Shown here: piece by piece, positions 37,581-47,239 of the stretch
Numbering within the stretch: the stretch's first letter is position 1
How the letters are laid out: each line of letters begins with the position of its first letter
Origin: Tianweitania aestuarii
Lineage (GTDB): Bacteria > Pseudomonadota > Alphaproteobacteria > Rhizobiales > Rhizobiaceae
Direction: 5' to 3'
Assembly: GCF_018457165.1 (NCBI RefSeq)
Contig: NZ_JAFMNX010000004.1
Coordinates: 235,427-299,426 of the forward strand
Length of the DNA: 64,000 bases
Notes under the pieces: model-generated
Told to the model about the DNA's origin: nothing
Seen by the model: only the letters and a program-made list of their open reading frames with translations
Databases searched by the model: none
Program-made: the position numbers and the translations under genes

Positions 37581-38567
37581 TTACTTTGGCTCTTCCATGA
37601 TCCTTGGCACTTCGAACATGCCTGCCTTGATCTCGGCGCGCTTGGCTTCCATGGCCGCTTCGGCTTCTGCCGGCGCTACACCCTTCACGAAGGCAATATC
37701 ACTGCCGCCTTCCTTCATCAGACCATAAGCGGTGTAGTCACGACCAACCGGCTTGCCGGCAGCAGCGTCTGCGATGGCGGCATTCAAGATCGGGCGGAAG
37801 CCCCACAGTGCGTTGGCGAACACCGTGTCCGGATAGCGCGGTGTGTAGTCGATCAGTGAGCCGACAGCCTTGATGCCACGCTCCTTGGCAGCATCAGCCG
37901 TGCCGATGCGTTCGCCGAACAGAATGTCCGCACCGGCTTCGATCTGAGCCAGACCGGCTTCGCGTGCCTTGGGCGGATCGAAGAAGGTGCCGATGAACGT
38001 GACGAGATGCTTGGCATCCGGGTTCACGGACTTGACGCCTTCACCAAAGGCATTGATCAGCATGTTCACTTCCGGGATCGGCATTGCACCCACGGAGCCA
38101 ACGATGTTGGACTTCGTCATCTTTCCAGCCAGCATGCCTGCCAGATAGGCGCCGTCGAAGTTCCAGGTTCCGAACACGCCGAAATTGTCGCCAGCTTCCT
38201 TGCCGCTCGAACCCATCACGAAAGACGTTTCGGGGTAATCGCCGGCCACCTCACGGGCCTGCCGTTCGACCGGGAATGTTTCGCCGATGATGAGCTTTGC
38301 GCCCTGCTCGGCATATTCACGCATGGCTCGGGGATAATCCGGCCCCGACACGCCTTCCGAGAAGACATATTCAATTGCGCCTTCTGCCGCGGCATCCTGG
38401 AGAGCCTTGTGCAGCACGGAATTCCAGGCGTTCTCCACCGGCGAACCATGAATACCGGCAACCTTGATCGGTGCGGCTGCACGAGCTGACGGAATCCAGG
38501 CGGATGCACCGAGCGCAAGGCCAGAGGCAAGCAGCCCGCGTCGCGACAAAAGGATCTTGCTGGTCAT
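37581..38567 (-). CDS. BmpA-family nucleoside-type binding protein
   Basis: A protein of 328 residues with a twin-arginine-like signal (SRRGLLASGLALG) ending near residue 31. The mature part has the BMP family features IKVAGIHGSPVENAWN and GTWNFDGAYLAGMLAG. Members bind nucleosides or nucleobase-like solutes. The ATG at 38567 has GGGGTAAG upstream. It is the first gene of the minus-strand operon. Unlike the other binding-protein genes here, it has no hairpin after it (12-bp gap). Confidence 0.88.
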   Translation of the reverse strand: MTSKILLSRRGLLASGLALGASAWIPSARAAAPIKVAGIHGSPVENAWNSVLHKALQDAAAEGAIEYVFSEGVSGPDYPRAMREYAEQGAKLIIGETFPVERQAREVAGDYPETSFVMGSSGKEAGDNFGVFGTWNFDGAYLAGMLAGKMTKSNIVGSVGAMPIPEVNMLINAFGEGVKSVNPDAKHLVTFIGTFFDPPKAREAGLAQIEAGADILFGERIGTADAAKERGIKAVGSLIDYTPRYPDTVFANALWGFRPILNAAIADAAAGKPVGRDYTAYGLMKEGGSDIAFVKGVAPAEAEAAMEAKRAEIKAGMFEVPRIMEEPK

Positions 38568-38992
38568 GATCTTACCCCAGTTTGGCATCTGCTGAGATCG
38601 ATAGTCAGAGCCTATAATGAAGTCAAGGATGGCAGATGCTCAGCAATTGAGCAAACCACAGCTGTTTTGCCCCACCGGCAATCTTCCTGTCAGCAGGTTG
38701 AACCGATTCGCTGAGCCAGTATGCCTCTCGCGCTGGAAAGAACCAGCAATCAAGGATGATGAATTTTTTCTAAGGTCCATATTATGGATCGTATGCTAGC
38801 TGGATTACGCTAGCAAAAACAATCACCTGCCATATCCACTTGCAACTTGTCTGAAGAGGCGATCTGTATTCTGGACTGGTTTTAGCTGTGAGGACGGCTC
38901 AAGTCAGGACGATGTCGCACTGGGAGGAGCGGCTGAGATCGAAGAGCCTTTGCAGGCGCGATCTCTGCCGACAGACGTCAGGGAGGATGACC
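38568..38992. promoter_or_regulatory. Divergent control region of the BmpA operon and second TRAP operon
   Basis: This 425-bp stretch has no gene. It holds an inverted repeat at 38774-38790 (GGTCCAT-ATT-ATGGATC, one mismatched pair), a good IclR-type operator candidate since the TRAP operon encodes an IclR protein. The palindrome GCTAGC occurs twice 8 bp apart (38795-38800 and 38809-38814). The A/T-rich run around 38760-38790 is the likeliest promoter area. No standard -35/-10 pair was assigned. Confidence 0.45.
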
Positions 38993-40864
38993 ATGACCAC
39001 AGCCGCAGTTCCGGCCACGGACGAATTTACCGTTCCGTCCGAGACGCTGGACGCTACGCCCGGCTCGGCCTTTATGCGGCCGATCGAGGCAATTACTGCG
39101 GTGTTGTTGATCGCGATCATCGGCATGCTTCTGACCGGGGTCGTGTCGCGCTACTTCTTCAACCAACCGATCGTCTGGGTTGATGAAGCATCCTCCATTG
39201 CGTTTCTTTGGTTGGCGATGTTCGGCACCGCAATTGCGGTGGATCGCAGCGAGCATCTGCGCCTAACCCTATTCCTGTCGCGCATGGGCGAGCGCCGGCG
39301 AGATTTTGTTGAGACGTTCGGCGTGGTGCTGATGGCGGCATTCCTGATCGTGCTCCTGCCGCATGCCTACGAATATGCCGTGGGCGAGATGGACATCACG
39401 TCGTCCGCTCTCAATATTCCTGTCGGCTACCGGGTTTCTGCCATTGCCGTCGGCATGGTTCTGATGCTCGGCCTTCTCGTGGTGCGTTTATTCCGCATGT
39501 CGCGGCTGGTTGATGTTCTGGCGTCGGCTGCAATCGTCGTCGCTATCTGGGCCGCACTTTGGTTCCTGTCGCCCACCTTGAAAGGTCTTGGCGACGCCAA
39601 CATCCTGATCTTTCTCGTTGGCGGCGCCGCGATCTGCTTGGCACTTGGCGTGCCAATCGCCTTCTGTTTTGGCGTGGCGACGCTGCTGTTCCTGTCGTTC
39701 ACGACCACCATGCCGCTGGTTGTGATGGTGAGCCGGATCGATGAAGGCATGTCGAGCCTCATCCTGCTTTCGGTGCCGGTGTTCGTGCTGCTTGGCTGCA
39801 TTTTGGATGCGACCGGCATGGGCAAGGCGATCGTCGACTTCCTGGCGTCGCTGCTCGGCCATGTCAAAGCCGGCATGTCTTATGTGCTGCTCGGATCACT
39901 GTTCCTTGTTTCGGGTATTTCCGGTTCCAAGGTTTCCGATATGGCCACCGTGGCGCCGGCCTTGTTTCCGGAAATGAAGCGGCGCGGTCATAAGCCGAGC
40001 GAGATGATCGCGCTCTTGGCTACCGGTGCAGCTATGGCCGACACCGTGCCGCCCTCAATCGTTCTCATCGTGCTGGGCTCGGTGGCTGGCGTGTCGATCG
40101 CGGCGCTGTTCACCAGCGGCTTTGCCATTGCCATGGTGCTCTTGATTGCCCTGGCCATTCTCGCCCGCTTCAAGGCGCGACATGAAAGCATGGAGGGCAT
40201 TAAGCGCGCTTCGCTGAAGACGATCGTCAAGATCGCGCTGCTTGCTCTGCCGGCCCTCGTTCTCCCTTTCATCATTCGCAGCGCTGTAGCCAGCGGTGCC
40301 GCTACGGCAACCGAAGTGTCAACGATTGCGGTGTTGTACGCTTTCGTTATTGGCATGGTGCTTTATGGCGGGATCTCGCCGCGGCGCATCTATGGCATGC
40401 TGGTGGAAACCGCCGCCATGTCGGGCGCGATCCTGTTAATCCTGGGCACTGCGGCAGCCATGGCATGGGCGCTAACGCAGACAGGTTTCGCCTTTCATCT
40501 TCGCGATGCCTTGAGCGACCTGCCAGGTGGCTGGTTTACCTTCATGCTTCTATCGATTGCGCTTTTTATGCTGCTTGGCTGCGTGCTCGAAGGTCTGCCG
40601 GCGATCGTGCTGCTTGCACCGATCATGTTCCCGATCGCGCGCGCGATGGGCATCAATGACATCCATTATTCCATGGTGATCGTCACCGCGATGAATATCG
40701 GCCTCATGGCGCCGCCAATCGGGGTCGGCTTCTACATCGCCTGCAAGGTCGGCAATGTTTCGCCGGACGAAGCCATGGGTGCGATCTGGCCCTACATCGG
40801 CGCGCTGATCCTGGGCCTGTTCGCTATTGCCGCTGTTCCCTGGTTCTCGCTCGCCTTCCTTTAA
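38993..40864 (+). CDS. TRAP transporter fused small and large permease (DctQ-DctM)
   Basis: A protein of 623 residues. The first 190 or so form a DctQ domain (RYFFNQPIVWVDEASSIAFL at about residues 47-66); the rest is a DctM domain with ISGSKVSDMATVAPAL and ADTVPPSIVLIVLG. Natural QM fusions are known in this family. The ATG at 38993 has GGGAGG six bases upstream; the ATG at 38987 abuts that site and is less likely. It imports an organic acid together with the binding protein encoded next. Confidence 0.9.
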   Translation: MTTAAVPATDEFTVPSETLDATPGSAFMRPIEAITAVLLIAIIGMLLTGVVSRYFFNQPIVWVDEASSIAFLWLAMFGTAIAVDRSEHLRLTLFLSRMGERRRDFVETFGVVLMAAFLIVLLPHAYEYAVGEMDITSSALNIPVGYRVSAIAVGMVLMLGLLVVRLFRMSRLVDVLASAAIVVAIWAALWFLSPTLKGLGDANILIFLVGGAAICLALGVPIAFCFGVATLLFLSFTTTMPLVVMVSRIDEGMSSLILLSVPVFVLLGCILDATGMGKAIVDFLASLLGHVKAGMSYVLLGSLFLVSGISGSKVSDMATVAPALFPEMKRRGHKPSEMIALLATGAAMADTVPPSIVLIVLGSVAGVSIAALFTSGFAIAMVLLIALAILARFKARHESMEGIKRASLKTIVKIALLALPALVLPFIIRSAVASGAATATEVSTIAVLYAFVIGMVLYGGISPRRIYGMLVETAAMSGAILLILGTAAAMAWALTQTGFAFHLRDALSDLPGGWFTFMLLSIALFMLLGCVLEGLPAIVLLAPIMFPIARAMGINDIHYSMVIVTAMNIGLMAPPIGVGFYIACKVGNVSPDEAMGAIWPYIGALILGLFAIAAVPWFSLAFL

Positions 40865-40917
40865 GGGCGGCGTGTTCCCGGATTTGCTGTGTTCAATCAA
40901 GGAGGAGACTGAACGAC

Positions 40918-41928
40918 ATGATCATCAACCGCCGCACCATGCTTTTGGGAACGGGAACGCTCGCATTGGGCGCCGCATTCCATACCCGCGCAAACGCCGC
41001 TGAGTTCACCTACAAGTTTGCCAATAATCTGCAGACCACACATCCGCTCAACATCCGCTTGAAGGAAGCCACGGACAAGATCCTGGAAGAAAGCGGCGGA
41101 CGTCTGCAGATCAACGTTTTCCCGTCGAGCCAGCTTGGCAACGATACGGAAACGCTGACCCAGCTGCGCTCCGGCGCAACCGAGTTCTTCTCGCTGTCGC
41201 CGTTGATCCTATCGACGTTGGTGCCGAACGCAGCCATCTCCGGCATCGGGTTTGCTTTCCCGGACTATGCAAGCGTCTGGAAGGCGATGGATGGCGAGCT
41301 CGGCGCTTATGCACGTGGCGAGATCGAGAAGAAGGGCCTCGTGCCCATGGAAAAGATCTGGGACAACGGATTCCGTCAGATCACGAGCTCATCCAAGGTG
41401 ATCAACACGCCGGAGGATCTGAGCGGCTTCAAGATCCGCGTTCCACCGAGCCCGCTGTGGCAGTCCATGTTCACCGCCTTCGGGGCTGCTCCAACCACGA
41501 TCAACTTCGCGGAGGTTTATACCGCGCTGTCGACCGGTACGGTGGATGGCCAGGAAAATCCGCTCGCCATCGCATCGACTGCCAAGCTTTATGAAGTGCA
41601 GAAGCATTGCGCGATGACCAACCACATGTGGGATGGGTTCTGGTTCCTGGCCAACAAGCGCTCGTGGGAGGCCCTGCCGGAGGAACTGCGCGAGATCGTC
41701 GCCAAAAACCTCAACGGCAAGGCGGATGAGCAGCGCGCCGATACGGCCAAGCTGAACGACACCGTGCGCGAAGAGCTTACGAAGCAGGGCATGGCCTTCA
41801 CCGATCCGGACAAGGCTGCTTTCCGCGACAAGCTCAAGCAGGCCGGCTTCTACGGGGAGTGGAAGGGCAAGTTCGGCGATGAAGCGTGGGCCATCCTCGA
41901 AAAGGCCGTTGGCACCAGCCTGACCTGA
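40918..41928 (+). CDS. TRAP transporter binding protein (DctP family)
   Basis: A protein of 336 residues with a twin-arginine-like signal (NRRTMLLGTG) cleaved near residue 27. The ligand-binding Arg lies in LSGFKIRVPPSPLWQSMFTA, followed by FAEVYTALSTGTVDGQENP, the standard DctP block. A strong RBS AAGGAGGAG precedes the ATG. A perfect 11-bp hairpin follows the gene. The ligand is presumably an organic acid that is later activated to a CoA ester by the enzymes downstream. Confidence 0.92.
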   Translation: MIINRRTMLLGTGTLALGAAFHTRANAAEFTYKFANNLQTTHPLNIRLKEATDKILEESGGRLQINVFPSSQLGNDTETLTQLRSGATEFFSLSPLILSTLVPNAAISGIGFAFPDYASVWKAMDGELGAYARGEIEKKGLVPMEKIWDNGFRQITSSSKVINTPEDLSGFKIRVPPSPLWQSMFTAFGAAPTTINFAEVYTALSTGTVDGQENPLAIASTAKLYEVQKHCAMTNHMWDGFWFLANKRSWEALPEELREIVAKNLNGKADEQRADTAKLNDTVREELTKQGMAFTDPDKAAFRDKLKQAGFYGEWKGKFGDEAWAILEKAVGTSLT

Positions 41929-41940
41929 TCACTGATTGCT

Positions 41941-41973
41941 ATTGGCCGCCGTTTCGATTGCGCGGCGGCCAAT
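41941..41973 (+). promoter_or_regulatory. Hairpin after the second TRAP binding-protein gene
   Basis: Arms 41941-41951 and 41963-41973 (ATTGGCCGCCG with CGGCGGCCAAT) pair perfectly over 11 bp with an 11-base loop. No U-run follows. It separates the transporter genes from the catabolic genes and probably lowers expression of the latter or protects the upstream message. Confidence 0.65.
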
Positions 41974-41992
41974 CACTGGAAATGAGGACCAA

Positions 41993-42796
41993 GTGGCAGA
42001 CCGCTTGAAGAACAAGACCGCCATCGTGTTCGGTGCTGGATCCGCGGGGACAGGCTGGGGCAACGGCAAGGCCGCTGCAGTGCTTTATGCGCGCGAAGGT
42101 GCAGCCGTGGCCTGTATCGATCTTGATGCAAGGGCAGCGGAAGAAACAGCCGAGATCATCAAGAATGAAGGCGGCCGCGCCGTTGCGATCGCCGCCGATG
42201 TGACCAAGCTCGCTTCCATCGAGGCGGCTGTGGAACAAACGCGAGATGCATTCGGCGTTATCACTGTGCTGCACAACAATGTCGGCGTGACCCACATGGC
42301 CGGCCCTGTTGAACTCGACGAAATGCGCTTCCAACAGGCTGTCGATCTTAACCTCGGCTCGGTTTATCGCACGGCAAAGGCTGTGATCCCGCAGATGCTG
42401 GAAGGCGGTGGCGGGGCGATCGTCAATATTTCGTCGCTCGCGGCCATGCGCTGGACCGGCTATCCCTATTTTGCCTACTACGCCACCAAGGCTGCGGTGA
42501 ATCAGGCGACGGTGGCGATTGCCATCCAGTATGCCGACCAGGGCATTCGCGCCAACTGTGTTGTGCCTGGCCTCATCGACACGCCGTTGATCTACAAACA
42601 GATCTCGTCGCAATATGCGTCGACCGAGGAAATGGTCGCGGCACGCAATGCTGCACTGCCGGGCGGCAAGATGGGGGATGCCTGGGATATCGCGCATGCT
42701 GCGCTGTTCCTCGCCTCCGACGAAGCGAAGTTCATCAACGGCGTTTGTTTGCCAGTGGATGGCGGACAGAGCTGTACGGTTCCGGTGCCCCATTGA
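41993..42796 (+). CDS. Short-chain dehydrogenase/reductase with unusual coenzyme loop
   Basis: A protein of 267 residues starting at GTG 41993, with GAGGACC upstream. The fold is SDR, but the glycine loop is longer than usual: FGAGSAGTGWGNGKA rather than TGxxxGIG. Catalytic YYATKAA and Ser in NISSLAA are kept, and the C-terminus GVCLPVDGGQ is normal. It likely handles a hydroxyacid or hydroxyacyl intermediate. Its stop overlaps the next start. Confidence 0.85.
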   Translation: MADRLKNKTAIVFGAGSAGTGWGNGKAAAVLYAREGAAVACIDLDARAAEETAEIIKNEGGRAVAIAADVTKLASIEAAVEQTRDAFGVITVLHNNVGVTHMAGPVELDEMRFQQAVDLNLGSVYRTAKAVIPQMLEGGGGAIVNISSLAAMRWTGYPYFAYYATKAAVNQATVAIAIQYADQGIRANCVVPGLIDTPLIYKQISSQYASTEEMVAARNAALPGGKMGDAWDIAHAALFLASDEAKFINGVCLPVDGGQSCTVPVPH

Positions 42797-43653
42797 GCGA
42801 AGCGGGAGACATCACGGGTTCCCAGAGCGTCGACCGGGCGCTGAAGCTGCTGTCGCTTGTCGGGCGAAGCTCCGAAGATGGCATGTCGCTCAACGAGATC
42901 GTCACTCGCAGCGGCTTCAACAAGGCAACCACGCGGCGCCTGCTGCTCGCCTTGATGCGCGCCAAGATGATTGATCAGGACGCAGTGGAGCGCCGCTATT
43001 ATCTCGGTGAGGAAGCCTATGTGCTTGGCTCCTTTGCCGCGCCGCGCTTCGGCCTACTGGAAATGTCGATGGAAAGCCTGATCCGAATTTCCCGGCAAAC
43101 GGGTGATGCCAGCTTTCTGTCCATCCGCCGTGACACGCATTCGATCTGCCTGCACCGCGAAGAGGGCACCTATCCGATCCGCACCCACGCGTTGCAGAAA
43201 GGGTTCGAGCATCCCCTGGGCATCGGCGCCGGTTCGCTGGCGATGTTGGCAATGCTCGACGATGCCGAAATCGAAGAGGTGATGGAGCGTAATGCGGAGA
43301 CGCTCGCCACCGACTTTGCCGAGGTGCCGATCTCCGACATCCGAGCGGCACTCACCCGTACACGCATGAAGGGCTATGCCGTCAATCCCGGTATGATCTT
43401 CGGGAACTCCTGGGGCATCGGCGTTGCCCTGACCCTGCCCGATGGCCGTTTGGCCGGGGCAATCAGTTTGGCGGCGATCGACAGCCGCGTTCAGGAACCG
43501 AGACAAAGCGAACTGGCGGCAACCCTGCGCGAGGAAGCGGCGCGCATCGAATGCAAGCTTGCGCGCATGATCGACCGCGAGCACGCAGACAAACGCGTGA
43601 GGTCGCGCCCCGCACCTGCATCACCATTTACAGGGAGAAGGATATCGCTATGA
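42793..43653 (+). CDS. IclR-family transcriptional regulator
   Basis: A protein of 286 residues if it starts at TTG 42793, in a TTGA overlap with the SDR gene; an earlier ATG inside the SDR gene is possible but less natural. The winged helix includes SLNEIVTRSGFNKATTRRLL; the effector domain has HPLGIGAGSLAMLAML and GVALTLPDG. It is embedded in the operon it probably controls, with the repeat at 38774-38790 as a candidate operator. Its stop overlaps the thiolase start (ATGA). Confidence 0.85.
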   Translation: MSEAGDITGSQSVDRALKLLSLVGRSSEDGMSLNEIVTRSGFNKATTRRLLLALMRAKMIDQDAVERRYYLGEEAYVLGSFAAPRFGLLEMSMESLIRISRQTGDASFLSIRRDTHSICLHREEGTYPIRTHALQKGFEHPLGIGAGSLAMLAMLDDAEIEEVMERNAETLATDFAEVPISDIRAALTRTRMKGYAVNPGMIFGNSWGIGVALTLPDGRLAGAISLAAIDSRVQEPRQSELAATLREEAARIECKLARMIDREHADKRVRSRPAPASPFTGRRISL

Positions 43654-44822
43654 GCAAGGCACAGATCGTGGGCTGGTCCCATTCTCAATTCGGCAAAACC
43701 GAGTATCCCGACACCGAAGCGCTCATGGCCTCGGTAGTGGCACCTGCCCTTGAACATGCAGGCGTCGGCGCGGAGGATGTCGATGGCATCTTCGTCGGTG
43801 TTCTCAACGGCGGTTTCTCCAAGCAGGAATTCCAAGGTGCGCTTGTCGGCATGGTGGAAGGCAGCCTTGCCGCCGTACCGTCCGTCCGGCTCGAAAATGC
43901 CTGCTCGACCGGCTCTTCCGCTATCTACACGGCCATGGACTTCATCGAGTCCGGACGTGGCCGCATGGCGTTGGTGGTCGGCGCGGAAAAGATGACAGCT
44001 GTGCCGACAGAGCGCGTCAGCGACATTTTGCTTGGCGGCAGTTACCGCAAGGAAGAAGCCGACGTCGAAGGCGGCTTTGCCGGCGTGTTCGGCCGCATCG
44101 CCCAGAATTATTTCCAGCGCTATGGCGACCGCTCGGAAGAGCTGGCGATGATCGCCGCCAAGAACCACGCCAACGGCGTCAACAATCCCTTGGCTCATAT
44201 GCGCAAGGATTTCGGCTTCGACTTCTGCAACCAGGTTTCGGAAAAGAACCCGCGTGTGGCGGGACCGCTGCGGCGCACCGACTGCTCACTTGTTTCCGAC
44301 GGCGCCGTAGCGCTTGTCCTCGCGGATGAAGAAACGGCAGCAAACCTGAACCGCGCCATCGGCTTCAGAGCGCGAGCCAATGTGAACGACGTGTTTGCGC
44401 TCAGCCGCCGCCGCGACGTGCTGGCCTTTGATGGGCCACGTGCGGCATGGCGCAAGGCGCTGGAGCAAGGCGGGGTGACGCTGGACGATCTTTCCTTTGT
44501 TGAAACGCATGACTGCTTCACCATCGCAGAACTCATCGAATACGAGGCGATGGGTCTGGCGCCGCAGGGCGAGGGCTACAAGGTCGTGCGCGACGGAACG
44601 ACGGCCAAGGGTGGACGTCTGCCGGTCAACCCCTCTGGAGGCTTGAAGTCGAAGGGCCATCCGATCGGCGCGACGGGCGTTTCCATGCATGTCATGGCGG
44701 CCATGCAGCTCATGAACGAGGCGGGCGGCATTCAGGTACCGGACGCCAAGCTCGCCGGTGTCTTCAACATGGGCGGTGCCGCGGTGTCCAACTTCGTTTC
44801 CATCCTGGAGCGCGTGAAATGA
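43650..44822 (+). CDS. Thiolase-family acetyl-CoA acyltransferase
   Basis: A protein of 390 residues of the SCP2/lipid-transfer-type thiolase branch. The nucleophile Cys is in LENACSTGSSA, the His in FVETHDCFTIAE, and the C-terminal motif GGLKSKGHPIGATG is complete. It cleaves a 3-ketoacyl-CoA with CoA, or runs in reverse. With an acyl-CoA ligase next door it implies a CoA-dependent breakdown of the TRAP substrate. It is coupled at both ends by ATGA overlaps. Confidence 0.88.
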   Translation: MSKAQIVGWSHSQFGKTEYPDTEALMASVVAPALEHAGVGAEDVDGIFVGVLNGGFSKQEFQGALVGMVEGSLAAVPSVRLENACSTGSSAIYTAMDFIESGRGRMALVVGAEKMTAVPTERVSDILLGGSYRKEEADVEGGFAGVFGRIAQNYFQRYGDRSEELAMIAAKNHANGVNNPLAHMRKDFGFDFCNQVSEKNPRVAGPLRRTDCSLVSDGAVALVLADEETAANLNRAIGFRARANVNDVFALSRRRDVLAFDGPRAAWRKALEQGGVTLDDLSFVETHDCFTIAELIEYEAMGLAPQGEGYKVVRDGTTAKGGRLPVNPSGGLKSKGHPIGATGVSMHVMAAMQLMNEAGGIQVPDAKLAGVFNMGGAAVSNFVSILERVK

Positions 44823-46468
44823 GCGTTCCGGACGAAAAGCATGCGGATGATCCGATGGGTGGCGTGACGCCCTGCACGACCCGTGTGATGAACCTCGCCA
44901 CCTTCCTCAGCCAGCAGGCCCGGCGTTTGACCGACGGCATCGGCTTTGTCTGGGCTGACCAACAATGGTCTTGGCGAGAAATGGAAGAACGCGTCAATGC
45001 CATGGCTTGTGCCCTTGTGCATGAGTTCGGCGTGCAGAAAGGGGACCGCATTCTGGTGCAGTCTTCGAACTGCAACCAGATGTTCGAATCCATGTTTGCG
45101 GCCTTCAGGGTTGGCGCCGTTTGGGTGCCAACCAACTTCCGCCAGACACCGGAAGAAGTCGCCTTTCTCGCACAATCATCGGGCGCTTCTCTGATGATCT
45201 GTCAGGCAGGTTTTGCCGGGCATGCCGAGGCCTCACGCACCACCAGCGCAGCCTTGAAGCAATTCATTGCTATCGGTGAGGCTGCCTTCGGAGAGGATTA
45301 TGATGCGATCGTCGCACGCAATCTCGGCCAAACGGTAAAGGCTGTCGCAGTCGATCGTGACGATCCCTGCTGGTACTTCTATACGTCTGGTACGACGGGT
45401 CGTCCGAAGGCGGCCGTGCTGACGCATGGCCAAATGGCCTTCGTCATCAACAACCATCACGGCGATCTTTTTCCCGGTACGACGCATGAAGATCGTTCGA
45501 TCGTGGTTGCACCACTGTCGCACGGCGCCGGCGTTCACCAGCTTTGCCAGGTCGCACATGGCTGCACCACGATCCTTCTGCCGACGGAGAAGTTCGATAT
45601 CGACGGCATGTGGCGGCTGGTGGAAGAATGGAAGGTGACGAACCTCTTCACCGTTCCCACCATCGTCAAGATGCTGGTCGAGGATCCGGCAGTCGATCGC
45701 TACGATCATTCCTCTCTGCGCTACGTCATCTATGCCGGCGCGCCGATGTATCGCGAGGACCAGAAACGAGCGCTCAACAAGCTCGGCAAGGTGCTGGTGC
45801 AATATTTCGGCCTTGGCGAGGTCACCGGCAACATCACGGTGCTGCCGCCAGCCATGCACAGCGCGGAAGACGGCCCTCATGCGCGGATCGGAACCTGTGG
45901 TTTCGAGCGAACGGGCATGCAGGTCGAAATCCAGGATGATCAGGGCAACGAGGTCGCGCCGGGCGAGACCGGCGAAATCTGCGCCATGGGGCCGGCCGTC
46001 TTTGCCGGCTACTACCAGAACCCGGAAGCCAACGCGAAAAGCTTCCGCAATGGCTGGTTCCGTACTGGCGATCTCGGCCACATGGACGAGCAGGGCTTCG
46101 TATACATCACGGGTCGGGCGTCCGACATGTATATCTCCGGCGGGTCCAATGTGTATCCGCGAGAGGTCGAGGAAAAGCTGCTGCAGCATCCCGCAATCTC
46201 GGAAGTCGCGATCCTTGGTGTGCCCGATCCGGTCTGGGGTGAGGTGGGTGTTGCCGTTTGCGTGCCGCGTGCGGGCGAGCGAGTCGAAGCGGGCGAGTTG
46301 GCTGCTTGGCTCGACGGCAAGGTCGCTCGCTACAAGCTGCCGAAGCGCTACGTGTTCTGGGACGTGATGCCCAAGTCTGCTTACGGCAAGATTGCCAAGA
46401 AGCTGATCCGCGAGGAGCTGGATAAGCGCGGTGATCTCAGTGACGCGCCGCAGCGGCTGAGCGCCTGA
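44819..46468 (+). CDS. Acyl-CoA synthetase (AMP-forming)
   Basis: A protein of 549 residues of the ANL superfamily. The P-loop-like YTSGTTGRPKAAVLTHG is at about residue 188. The motifs YFGLGEVTGN, RTGDLGHMD and SGGSNVYPREVEE follow in order, and the catalytic Lys lies in KSAYGKIAKK near the C-terminus. It activates a carboxylic acid to its CoA thioester. The acid may be medium-chain or aromatic; sequence alone does not decide. Confidence 0.9.
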   Translation: MSVPDEKHADDPMGGVTPCTTRVMNLATFLSQQARRLTDGIGFVWADQQWSWREMEERVNAMACALVHEFGVQKGDRILVQSSNCNQMFESMFAAFRVGAVWVPTNFRQTPEEVAFLAQSSGASLMICQAGFAGHAEASRTTSAALKQFIAIGEAAFGEDYDAIVARNLGQTVKAVAVDRDDPCWYFYTSGTTGRPKAAVLTHGQMAFVINNHHGDLFPGTTHEDRSIVVAPLSHGAGVHQLCQVAHGCTTILLPTEKFDIDGMWRLVEEWKVTNLFTVPTIVKMLVEDPAVDRYDHSSLRYVIYAGAPMYREDQKRALNKLGKVLVQYFGLGEVTGNITVLPPAMHSAEDGPHARIGTCGFERTGMQVEIQDDQGNEVAPGETGEICAMGPAVFAGYYQNPEANAKSFRNGWFRTGDLGHMDEQGFVYITGRASDMYISGGSNVYPREVEEKLLQHPAISEVAILGVPDPVWGEVGVAVCVPRAGERVEAGELAAWLDGKVARYKLPKRYVFWDVMPKSAYGKIAKKLIREELDKRGDLSDAPQRLSA

Positions 46469-46480
46469 GGAGGAGCACCT

Positions 46481-47239
46481 ATGACAAGTGAGATCAAGAG
46501 CGTCGTCGTGACTGGCGGCGCTTCGGGCATCGGCTTTGACATCGCCGGTGTCCTGCACGCGCGCGGCTGGCAGGTCCATCTGCTCGACTTGAAGCGCGAG
46601 AGCCTCGATGCCGCCTGCGACAAGCTCGGCATTCCCCATGATCGCGGCCATAACGCCAATGTGGTTGACGAGGACGCGGTGGACGCGCTCCTCCAATCCG
46701 TGGCGCAACACGCTCAACTGGGTGCCGTGGTCAACTGTGCAGGCATCGGTCAGGACACACCCGCCATCGATATGACGGTCGAGGACTTCCGCCGCATCAT
46801 CGACGTGAACTTAACCGGTACGTTCATTGTCGCCCGTGCTGCAGCCCGTTATTGGCTGGCGAACACCTTGCCGGGCGCCATCGTCAACATCGGGTCCGTA
46901 TCCGGTCTTACCGGCAACAAAGGCCGCGCTAGCTATGGCTCGTCCAAGGCTGCAGTAAGCCACCTCACGCGCATTCTCTGCACGGAATGGGGTTCCGACA
47001 ACATTCGTATCAACACGGTCGCACCTGGCGCCGTGAATACCCCGTTGACCGACCTCCACCACACACCCGACGTGCGTCAGCAATGGCACGAGCGCATTCC
47101 GCAAAAGCGTTATGGTACAACGCGTGAGATCGCCAATGCCGTCGCCTTTCTCATCTCGGACGAAGCGAGCTACATCAACGGTCAAACGCTTGCGGTCGAT
47201 GGTGGCTTCACAACTGCCGGCCTCATGGTGCGCGAATGA
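46481..47239 (+). CDS. Short-chain dehydrogenase/reductase
   Basis: A protein of 252 residues: coenzyme motif GGASGIGFDIA at about residues 11-21, NCAG near 83-86, Ser in NIGSVSGL, YGSSKAA as the catalytic YxxxK, and the C-terminal GQTLAVDGG. A strong RBS (GAGGAGGAG) precedes the ATG. It is the second SDR of this operon and ends in an ATGA overlap with the PPC-domain gene. Confidence 0.88.
   Translation: MTSEIKSVVVTGGASGIGFDIAGVLHARGWQVHLLDLKRESLDAACDKLGIPHDRGHNANVVDEDAVDALLQSVAQHAQLGAVVNCAGIGQDTPAIDMTVEDFRRIIDVNLTGTFIVARAAARYWLANTLPGAIVNIGSVSGLTGNKGRASYGSSKAAVSHLTRILCTEWGSDNIRINTVAPGAVNTPLTDLHHTPDVRQQWHERIPQKRYGTTREIANAVAFLISDEASYINGQTLAVDGGFTTAGLMVRE

Noticed and set aside
42745..42792. 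Earlier ATG for the second IclR gene
   Set aside because: It lies within the SDR gene; the TTG in the stop/start overlap gives a normal IclR N-terminus. The choice is not certain.
45233..46717. Open frame of almost 500 codons on the minus strand opposite the acyl-CoA ligase gene
   Set aside because: Antisense shadow. It runs across a gene boundary on the other strand and has no recognisable domain.
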